Shown in pieces: positions 1 through 4,642 of a stretch of 11,050 nucleotides of DNA. Made by a program: the position numbers and the translations under genes. The notes under the pieces are model-generated. The model was not told the DNA's origin and made no database searches. It saw only the letters and a program-made list of their open reading frames with translations. Source of the stretch: Sulfurovum sp. bin170 (lineage in GTDB: Bacteria; Campylobacterota; Campylobacteria; Campylobacterales; Sulfurovaceae); NCBI RefSeq assembly GCF_010892395.1, contig NZ_JAACKB010000161.1, positions 1-11,050 on the forward strand, read 5' to 3'. Numbering within the stretch: position 1 is the first letter of the stretch; each line of letters begins with the position of its first letter.

Positions 1-30
1 CAGATGGAATGCATATGAGAGTTGCAAGAT
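1..30. repeat. 3' end of a REP-like palindromic repeat (partial, cut by window edge)
   Basis: The 15 bases at 9-23 (atgcatatgagagtt) are identical to 455-469, and in both places they follow a short G-rich arm (tgga / tggga). I infer that this is the trailing half of the same repeat family found at 428-470, with the leading half outside the window. Only the tail is visible, so no hairpin can be drawn here. Confidence 0.5.
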
Positions 31-98
31 TTGTTTAGTAAGACTCCTTCTTGGTATGGTCAATAGAATAAGAAGAGTAAGATTTAAGTCCCAAAGAG

Positions 99-104
99 TA
101 TAAT
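99..104 (+). promoter_or_regulatory. Putative -10 box upstream of the AAA-ATPase fragment
   Basis: A perfect TATAAT lies 32 bases before the ATG at 137, which would leave a leader of roughly 25 bases. No convincing -35 box is seen; a weak or absent -35 is common in Campylobacterota promoters. An AAGG ribosome-binding site at 126-129 precedes the start by 7 bases. Confidence 0.35.
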
Positions 105-136
105 AGAAACAAAAAACAACATGCCAAGGCAAAAAG

Positions 137-427
137 ATGAAGAAGATAATATACGGTGAGAGTAACTTTAAAAAAATAAAAGTAGATGATGACTATCTCT
201 ATATAGATAAAACCAAATTTATTGAGACCTTAGAGAGTATGAACGAGAGTTTTTTCATCTTTTTACGCCCTAGGCGATTTGGTAAGTCTCTCTTTCTCTC
301 AACACTACAGTACTACTATGATGAGAACTCCAAAGATGAGTTTGAAGCGATATTTGCCGATACTTATATTGGCAAGAGTCCAACAGCTTTAAAGAGTAGC
401 TATAGGATTTTATTTTTAGAAATTTGA
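137..427 (+). pseudogene. Truncated predicted AAA-ATPase (AAA-ATPase_like / PD-(D/E)XK family), N-terminal fragment
   Basis: The 96-residue product matches the start of the 'predicted AAA-ATPase' family (AAA-ATPase_like, usually followed by a PD-(D/E)XK_9 nuclease domain; whole proteins are roughly 500 residues or more). Visible hallmarks are the opening YGESNFKKI, the YIDKTKFIE segment, the phosphate-binding variant LRPRRFGKSLFL (residues about 43-54) and the YYYDEN...F.AIF..TYIG block. The frame ends just after ILFLEI, where family members continue into an FSG-like strand. It ends at the edge of the palindromic repeat at 428-470, and no continuation is visible beyond it. Walker B, sensor and nuclease parts are all missing, so it is almost certainly non-functional. 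The family is abundant and often degraded in gut, marine and epsilonproteobacterial genomes; its role is not established. Family call is firm; truncation by repeat insertion is inferred. Confidence 0.8.
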
Positions 428-470
428 CTCGTTCCCATCCGTCCTCGGTGGGATATGCATATGAGAGTTC
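428..470. repeat. REP-like palindromic repeat element
   Basis: A stem is formed by TCCCATC (433-439) and GGTGGGA (447-453), with one G-T wobble and a 7-base loop, followed by the conserved tail atgcatatgagagtt (455-469). The lead gttccca, a palindromic arm and gggaatgcat-like tail resemble dispersed REP-type sequences known from many bacterial genomes. The tail is repeated exactly at 9-23, and a degenerate inverted copy lies at 502-570. The element begins immediately after the last codon of the ATPase fragment. Confidence 0.55.
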
Positions 471-501
471 AATTATCTAAAAAATATTTTTTAAACTTAA
501 G

Positions 502-570
502 CTTTCATATACACTTCCACGCAGGAAAGATTGTGAAAGAACCTCTTTTAGTCTTGGAGCGATGGGAATC
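502..570 (-). repeat. Degenerate inverted copy of the REP-like element with an interrupted loop
   Basis: Read on the minus strand, 570-560 gives gattcccatcg and 519-502 gives tggaagtgtatatgaaag. The latter matches a composite of the other copies (tgg-gaatgcatatgagag) at about 14 of 18 positions. The two arms are separated by about 40 bases rather than 7. The extra sequence contains its own small hairpin (aaaga 536-540 / tcttt 544-548). This looks like the same repeat family, inverted relative to 428-470 and interrupted or diverged in the loop. Inference from eye alignment only. Confidence 0.4.
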
Positions 571-587
571 AAGATAGCATTTTAATA

Positions 588-617
588 GAGAGAGGTACTG
601 GTAGTTTAGACTCTCTC
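588..617. terminator. Weak hairpin between repeats and the lipoprotein 3' end
   Basis: GAGAGAG (588-594) pairs with CTCTCTC (611-617) across a 16-base loop, 18 bases beyond the stop codon of the minus-strand lipoprotein gene. It has no proper T-run on the minus-strand side (tattaaaa follows), so it is a poor intrinsic terminator. It is the only candidate at that gene's 3' end. Confidence 0.3.
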
Positions 618-634
618 ATAAGATAATCTTTTTA

Positions 635-2758
635 TTACCAATTTGGTTCTATATTTCCTGTTCCCCATCCATCACTAAAACTAGAATAATTTGTAACCTT
701 TGAAACATTCCAAGAACTTAAATCATGATTTGAAAAAGATGAAGCACCACTAAACATCCTACTTATATTAGTTACATTAGCAACATTCCAATTACTTATA
801 TCCTGATTAAAAGAAGGATGAGAATCACTATGAAACATAGCTTCCATATTAGTTACATTCGATACATCCCATCTCCCTATATCTTGGTTAAAACTGTTAG
901 CCCAATCAAACATATAGATCATATTATTAACCTTAGAGACATTCCAGTTTCCTATATCTTGGTTAAACTTTTCAGCAGCACCAAACATCGCACCCATATT
1001 GGTAATATTAGAAACATCCCAATCTCCTATATCTTGGTTGAACTTTTCAGCATACATAAACATACTACAAGTATCGGTAACATTAGATAAATCAGGAACA
1101 TCTATAGCATTTCCAGTTAAATTATCACAGAAAGCAAAAGCTCCTTCCATAGAAGTCCATCTAATATCTCCCCACTGCTCAATGGAGAGTAATTTTGAGC
1201 TATCAGTAGTTGTAGAGGAAATATTCCAACATCTACCAAAAGTAATACGAGGGAAATCCCCAGATATTTCAACAGTATAAGTGCCAATGGTAGAGTAGGT
1301 ATGTGTTATATCTCCTGCTACTCCTTCATCAGTAGTGCCATCTCCCCAATCAACACGATAGTTGTACCCACCTCCTGTAGTGGGAATTGTAATTTGATTA
1401 TTGTTAGATACACCATTATTATCTGTTTTCCAAGTGGTAATAAAATAGACACTTTCATCAACTTCACTAATATCCAAAATTGTTATAGATAGAGTTTGGG
1501 TACTACTATTGCCTTTACTATCGGTCGCTCTTGCCGTAAAACTATAAGAGCTTTTAACCTCATAATCAGGAGCAGTTTTAAAAGTCACAACTCCTGTTGA
1601 ACTATTGATATTGAAACTACTAGCATCTGTACCACTTATAGAGAAAGTAATGCTATTGGTATCAGTTGCACTAACTTTTATTGCATTAGTTTGGTTTTCG
1701 TTGACACTTACACTGGTTGATGAAGTAAAAATAGGAGGCGTATTATCAGTAATAGGTTCAGGAACATTAACAGTAGAGGATTCATAAATATCAATAATAT
1801 TAACAGTAATATTTTCTGTAGCACTATTCCCTTTACTATCAGTTGCCATTACGGTTAATCTATAAGAGGATTTTCTCTCATAATCAGGAGTATTTTTAAA
1901 AGTTATAACCCCTGATAAACTATTGATGTTAAAACTATTTGCATCAGTACCGCTAATAGAATAGCTAATACTATTGGTATCTGTTGCCCTCAGTGTCATG
2001 ACATCAATTTGATTCTCTTTAACACCAATGGTATTAACAATTGTAAATATAGGAGCTTCTTTATCTACTCCTGTCTCTACCACATCTATAATCTTTATGG
2101 TAATATTTTGACTACTCTCATTTCCTACACTATCTCTTGCTGTCACAGTAAAACTGTAGCTAGACTTTAGTTCATAATCTGGAGAGACTTGAAAAGTTAG
2201 AACCCCAGTTACACTATTGATGGATAGGAGGTTTGCATCACTACCACTAATGGAGTAGTTTACGATATTGACATCTGATGTTTTAACTCTATCAATATCT
2301 ATCTGATTCTCTTTAACACTGAAACTCAACGGTGACTTAAACTCTGGTGGGGTAATATCATCCTCTATTTTTACTCGTTTTTTAATATTTATACTTATAT
2401 TTTGACTCGACTCATTTCCCACTATATCTCTTACAATGATAATAATATTATAAGATGATTTGATATCATAATTTGGAGGATTTCTAAAAATAACATCTCC
2501 TGTTCTGGTATTGATATCAAAACTAATGGCATCCTCTCCACTAATAAAATAGGTAAGGCTCTCTTGATTGGTATCAGTAGCTGTAATTGTCATCACACCA
2601 ATCTCATTCTCCTCAACCTCATATTGAGATTTAGAAGTAATGACAGGGTGAGTTGAACTTCCTGTAAAAGAAGATGTACCCCCTGAATCTCCATCACCAC
2701 ATGCCGTCAATATCAATAACATAAAGGTAATTAATCCTAGACCAATAACTCTTTTCAT
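635..2758 (-). CDS. Surface lipoprotein: four cadherin-like repeats, PKD-like domain, BspA-type (DUF285) repeats
   Basis: This 707-residue protein starts with a lipoprotein signal peptide ([20 protein letters not shown]); the lipobox LTAC puts the lipidated cysteine at residue 20, followed by a GDGDSGG-like linker. Four cadherin-like repeats follow at about 39-125, 137-224, 235-323 and 340-429. Each has an ENE/ENQ start, SISGTDA..F.IN..TG.. strands, a PDYE..SSY motif and a D(S)xGN..S ending. Residues about 436-500 look like a PKD-type domain (VDWGDGTTD ... [12 protein letters not shown]). Residues about 560-690 hold five BspA-type units with the core [16 protein letters not shown]. The ATG is chosen for the GAGGAG ribosome-binding site 8 bases upstream. 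Cadherin-like and PKD folds usually serve Ca2+-dependent adhesion, and BspA repeats are linked to surface binding. The lipid anchor implies the outer-membrane surface or periplasm; ligand unknown. It is transcribed alone, away from the giant gene. Domain families are clear; biological role is inferred. Confidence 0.85.
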   Translation of the reverse strand: MKRVIGLGLITFMLLILTACGDGDSGGTSSFTGSSTHPVITSKSQYEVEENEIGVMTITATDTNQESLTYFISGEDAISFDINTRTGDVIFRNPPNYDIKSSYNIIIIVRDIVGNESSQNISINIKKRVKIEDDITPPEFKSPLSFSVKENQIDIDRVKTSDVNIVNYSISGSDANLLSINSVTGVLTFQVSPDYELKSSYSFTVTARDSVGNESSQNITIKIIDVVETGVDKEAPIFTIVNTIGVKENQIDVMTLRATDTNSISYSISGTDANSFNINSLSGVITFKNTPDYERKSSYRLTVMATDSKGNSATENITVNIIDIYESSTVNVPEPITDNTPPIFTSSTSVSVNENQTNAIKVSATDTNSITFSISGTDASSFNINSSTGVVTFKTAPDYEVKSSYSFTARATDSKGNSSTQTLSITILDISEVDESVYFITTWKTDNNGVSNNNQITIPTTGGGYNYRVDWGDGTTDEGVAGDITHTYSTIGTYTVEISGDFPRITFGRCWNISSTTTDSSKLLSIEQWGDIRWTSMEGAFAFCDNLTGNAIDVPDLSNVTDTCSMFMYAEKFNQDIGDWDVSNITNMGAMFGAAEKFNQDIGNWNVSKVNNMIYMFDWANSFNQDIGRWDVSNVTNMEAMFHSDSHPSFNQDISNWNVANVTNISRMFSGASSFSNHDLSSWNVSKVTNYSSFSDGWGTGNIEPNW
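790..1060 (-). repeat. Tandem 75-bp coding repeats (BspA-type units)
   Basis: The motif tatatc[tc]tg[ga]tt[ag]aa recurs at 797, 878, 953 and 1028 on the plus strand, at spacings of 81, 75 and 75 bases. It encodes the FNQDIG core on the minus strand. A 25-residue protein unit explains the 75-base period; the 81-base step reflects two extra residues in the last full unit (HSDSHPS). DNA-level similarity is high enough to permit copy-number change by recombination. Confidence 0.75.
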
Positions 2759-2766
2759 CTTTAATG

Positions 2767-2786
2767 CTCCTCATCAAATTAGTATA
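2767..2786 (-). promoter_or_regulatory. Ribosome-binding site and possible -10 box of the lipoprotein gene
   Basis: On the minus strand GAGGAG (2772-2767) sits 8 bases before the ATG at 2758 and fixes the start. A TATACT (2786-2781) just upstream could be the -10 box, although it would give a very short leader. A TATAAT on the same strand at 2854-2849 is an alternative with a leader of about 85 bases. The stretch 2759-3001 is otherwise extremely AT-rich and shows no gene. Confidence 0.3.
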
Positions 2787-2974
2787 AAACATTTAATAAT
2801 AAATATTAATTAATTATTTTATTATTACTTCAGCTTAATGATTTTAGCATTATATTCATGAAATTGTTATTTATTTTTTTAGTTAAAATTATATATAATA
2901 TTATTTTAAGTTATTCTTTTTGGGTTTAAAATCTCCATCATGCTAATTAATTTTTATACAATTATCTGTATATT

Positions 2975-2994
2975 TATAATTTTAAAAAAAGGAG
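2975..2994 (+). promoter_or_regulatory. Possible -10 box and strong ribosome-binding site for the 3002 ORF
   Basis: TATAAT at 2975-2980 is followed by AAGGAG at 2989-2994, 7 bases ahead of the ATG at 3002. No clear -35 box. The close spacing of -10 and RBS would make a very short leader. Confidence 0.3.
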
Positions 2995-3001
2995 TAAATT
3001 T

Positions 3002-3110
3002 ATGAAAAATAAATTTCTAGCACTGATAACACGGTTTTATGGTAGTAGCGTTTGGATTCGTACAGGAGAGGTGGACGAGGAGGCGTTATAAATATAATAA
3101 TATGATATAA
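3002..3110 (+). pseudogene. Frameshifted remnant of a small secreted-protein gene (signal peptide)
   Basis: A well-placed AAGGAG precedes an ATG that opens MKNKFLALIT, the first half of a signal peptide. In the original frame it then becomes RFYGSSVWIRTGEV... and stops at 3089-3091 (29 residues). If the single c at 3032 is skipped, the frame reads GFMVVAFGFVQ, a textbook hydrophobic core, and continues with an arginine-rich stretch to a stop at 3108-3110. The combined reading gives a classical signal peptide followed by very little. I infer that it is the 5' remnant of a secreted-protein gene with a one-base insertion (or a read error) and loss of the rest. It could also be a chance short ORF. 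Confidence 0.4.
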
Positions 3111-3142
3111 TTTCAAGACATATATTAAAAAAGGAAAAAATT

Positions 3143-3373
3143 ATGAGTGGAACAGTAACTCAAATAGATAAAATGAGATTAGATGGAACTACAGATGGAA
3201 GCATTACTATATCAATAGTAGAGCAACCCTATGGAGCTAAGAGTGATGCTATTGCAAGTATTGGTATCTCGCTAAAAGCTGATGCAACAGAGCCAGAGTG
3301 GAAAGTACATCTTCCAAAAGCCAATATAGACCAGATAATATCTGCTTTGCAAGAGGCTAAAAAAGCTCTTTAA
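3143..3373 (+). CDS. Conserved-looking hypothetical protein, 76 aa
   Basis: I do not recognise a named family. The ATG at 3143 has AAGGAA at 3131-3136 as ribosome-binding site. The product is small, soluble-looking and without cysteines, signal peptide or membrane segment. Residues about 1-57 look beta-rich (GSITISIVEQ, ASIGISLKAD, PEWKVHLPK); residues about 60-75 form an amphipathic helix (NIDQIISALQEAKKAL). A compact beta-sheet plus C-terminal helix is likely. Codon use and a good ribosome-binding site argue that it is real. Its stop codon lies inside a hairpin (3365-3384), so that structure overlaps the gene end. The next gene downstream on this strand is 500 bases away, beyond the selO remnant, so it is probably transcribed alone. 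Confidence 0.7.
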   Translation: MSGTVTQIDKMRLDGTTDGSITISIVEQPYGAKSDAIASIGISLKADATEPEWKVHLPKANIDQIISALQEAKKAL

Positions 3374-3403
3374 GTAAAAAGAGCAATTTAAAAAAAGCTC
3401 TTT
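3359..3403 (+). repeat. Direct repeat of the gene end with two hairpins
   Basis: The 13-mer aaaaaagctcttt occurs at 3359-3371 (the end of the 76-aa gene) and again at 3391-3403, 32 bases apart. Each copy pairs with a following (a)aagagc (3378-3384 and 3413-3418) to form a hairpin. It may be a small local duplication of a terminator-like unit. Confidence 0.45.
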
Positions 3404-3418
3404 GCTTTGATGAAGAGC
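3390..3418 (-). terminator. Intrinsic terminator of the selO remnant
   Basis: On the minus strand, directly after the selO stop, GCTCTT (3418-3413) pairs with AAGAGC (3402-3397) and is followed at once by seven T residues (3396-3390). This is a standard rho-independent terminator for minus-strand transcription. A second hairpin (3365-3384) follows and could help stop convergent transcription from the 76-aa gene. Confidence 0.65.
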
Positions 3419-3421
3419 AAC

Positions 3422-3793
3422 TCAATTTCTGATAGCACCTGTCCACTGTTCATAATCACTATGTTCAGCATATGGGTCTTGTGCTATCTTAAAGAGTGCA
3501 TCAAATATAGAAAAATCACCTCTCTGTACACCCTCAATCGCCTCTTGTAACATATAATTTTTCAATACATATTTAGGATTTATCTTTAGCATCTTCTCTG
3601 TTCTTTTACTAGAAGAGGAGCTATTTTGGGAGAGTCGTTTGTTATAAGAGTCTAACTAATCGTGCATCGGTTGATGATATAGTCCAAGTTTTAGTATTTT
3701 GGTTCTATCTTCATCATAGTGACTCAAAATTCTAAAGAAAAGAGTATAGACAATGTGTAGCGTCTGCCATAGTGAGCTATTATCAGTGTTCAC
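3422..3793 (-). pseudogene. selO: selO (ydiU) C-terminal remnant, 5'-truncated with an in-frame stop
   Basis: Translating the minus strand from 3793 to the TGA at 3424-3422 gives about 123 codons that read as the C-terminal end of SelO/YdiU, the pseudokinase-fold protein AMPylase (normally about 480 residues). Recognisable pieces in order are LWQTLHIVYTLFFRILSHYD, GLYHQPMHD, then a TAG (3658-3656) before LDSYNKRLSQN, and the family-typical INPKYVLKNYMLQEAI, RGDFSIFDALFKIAQDPYAE and DYEQWTGAIRN at the end. The TAG sits where a tryptophan (TGG) would be expected, so a single G-to-A change would explain it. Upstream of about 3793 the frame hits stops (3796-3794 and beyond) and the nucleotide-binding and catalytic part is absent. 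The gene is therefore dead: 5' deletion plus nonsense mutation. A terminator survives at its 3' end. Identification is from memory of the family and the frame is uninterrupted apart from the TAG. Confidence 0.85.
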
Positions 3794-3884
3794 TTAAAAG
3801 TATTATATCTTAAGTAAGACAAATTTACTCCTATTTAAGAGAGTATCTGATACTATTATTTAAATTTATATCTAAGGATAACAG

Positions 3885-4130
3885 ATGTTTACAATTACAG
3901 TAGATAAAGAGTGTGGATGTTTCAAGAAAAGTGATTTTGAAAATAACAAGAGCTATGAGAGCAACGATGATGCATTAATGGAGGCTCAGGCGATGGTAAA
4001 TCATATGAATGATAAGTTTTGTCAGAAGCATAGTTTTACGCTAAGTGAAAATGGTAGTCGTTTTAGTATCGCTATGAATGTTCCAACAAAAGCCGATAGT
4101 GGATGTTGTGGTGGTGGACACTGTTCATAA
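3885..4130 (+). CDS. Small Cys-rich protein with CCGGGHC tail, 81 aa
   Basis: No named family recognised. The ATG at 3885 has an AAGGA at 3874-3878. Residues 1-12 carry C10 and C12 (ECGC), the middle (about 28-47) is helical with C46, the next part (about 50-67) is two strands, and the tail is SGCCGGGHCS with C74, C75, H79 and C80. Six cysteines and a histidine in 81 residues, four of them crowded at the C terminus, suggest binding of a metal (Fe, Zn, Cu, Ni) or a thiol-based role. There is no signal peptide, so it should be cytoplasmic. The 68-aa membrane protein gene begins 57 bases downstream on the same strand with no terminator between, so co-transcription is possible. Function is unknown; metal binding is inference from residue content. 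Confidence 0.75.
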   Translation: MFTITVDKECGCFKKSDFENNKSYESNDDALMEAQAMVNHMNDKFCQKHSFTLSENGSRFSIAMNVPTKADSGCCGGGHCS

Positions 4131-4187
4131 AACTATGAAGTTTAAGCTTTTATATGTTACAACTTAAAAAATGATAAAGGATTTTAA

Positions 4188-4394
4188 ATGAAATTAGAAG
4201 GTGAACCATCATTAGAGCAGATAGATGATTATGATAACAATGAGTCGCCACAGAAGAGAAGAACAGTTCGTCTTGTTGTTCTCGGGTTGATTATTATGGG
4301 TATAGCTTATGCCTTTATAGAGTATAGCTACTCTACTCCTAGTGATTATGTCGGAACCCCTGAAAATCCAGGGATAGATACATCTAAAAGATAG
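4188..4394 (+). CDS. Small single-pass membrane protein, 68 aa
   Basis: Start ATG at 4188 is preceded by AAAGGA 6-7 bases upstream. An acidic N-terminal tail (residues 1-20) is followed by a basic QKRR patch (22-25), one hydrophobic segment (about 29-45, VLGLIIMGIAYAF) and a short Ser/Thr/Pro-containing tail (SYSTPSDYVGTPENPGID). The basic patch before the segment predicts cytoplasmic N terminus and periplasmic C terminus. No lipobox or cleavage site is evident. No family recognised. It sits 57 bases after the Cys-rich protein gene and may share its transcript. A hairpin follows 10 bases after its stop and may end transcription, though no T-run adjoins it. Confidence 0.65.
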   Translation: MKLEGEPSLEQIDDYDNNESPQKRRTVRLVVLGLIIMGIAYAFIEYSYSTPSDYVGTPENPGIDTSKR

Positions 4395-4400
4395 ATATGT

Positions 4401-4426
4401 GTAGGGTGCGTTTGCCAACGCACCAT
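4401..4426. repeat. REP-like hairpin (GTAGGGTGCGTT...AACGCACC)
   Basis: GGTGCGTT (4405-4412) pairs perfectly with AACGCACC (4417-4424) across the loop TGCC. The GTAGGGTGCGTT / AACGCACC form matches a dispersed REP-type palindrome seen in many bacterial genomes (established in general; not verified for this genome). It lies just after the 68-aa gene. No T-run directly adjoins it, so it is more likely a REP element than a classical terminator. Confidence 0.55.
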
Positions 4427-4525
4427 CTAGCATAAAATCAATTTTTTCCATATCTCCTAAAAGAGTTAACAAAAAATCATAGTTTTCAAATATCTCCAAC
4501 CTCATATAACACAAACACCTATCTC

Positions 4526-4547
4526 TACAACAGCTTACTCTGTTGTA
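4526..4547. promoter_or_regulatory. Perfect inverted repeat upstream of the giant surface-protein gene
   Basis: TACAACAG (4526-4533) and CTGTTGTA (4540-4547) form a perfect 8-bp inverted repeat with a 6-base loop, ending 95 bases before the giant gene's ATG. No T-run follows on either strand, so it is not an ordinary terminator. It could be an operator for a dimeric regulator, a leader hairpin, or another dispersed palindrome. The rest of 4395-4642 is AT-rich non-coding sequence. Confidence 0.35.
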
Positions 4548-4601
4548 CCTTAACTATAGTATAAGTAATTATTTTAAAAAACTATATTAAAGAAAAATTA
4601 A

Positions 4602-4636
4602 TATAAAATTAAGAATTAAATTTTTTAAATAAGGAA
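4602..4636 (+). promoter_or_regulatory. Possible -10 box and ribosome-binding site of the giant gene
   Basis: TATAAA at 4602-4607 within AT-rich sequence is a candidate -10 box; AAGGAA at 4632-4636 precedes the ATG at 4643 by 6-7 bases and supports that start. No -35 box is discernible. Confidence 0.3.
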
Positions 4637-4642
4637 TATATT

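Noticed and set aside
2..103. A 33-codon open stretch at the window start that could be the tail of an upstream gene
   Set aside because: It runs through the palindromic repeat tail, has no recognisable protein motif and is short enough to be chance.
797..1033. CRISPR-like regular spacing
   Set aside because: The 75-81 base period is fully explained by coding repeats; there are no unique spacers, no palindromic direct repeats and no cas genes.
818..1280. Plus-strand open frames antisense to the BspA repeat region
   Set aside because: Their internal repeats (SYILVKL-like) are just the reverse reading of the FNQDIG coding repeats of the lipoprotein.
4212..4514. A 100-codon minus-strand frame antisense to the 68-aa gene
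   Set aside because: It needs a TTG start without a good ribosome-binding site, runs straight through the REP-like hairpin and overlaps a better-supported gene. The part at about 4426-4505 (MRLEIFENYDFLL...) looks mildly coding-like and could be a remnant, but I cannot support it.
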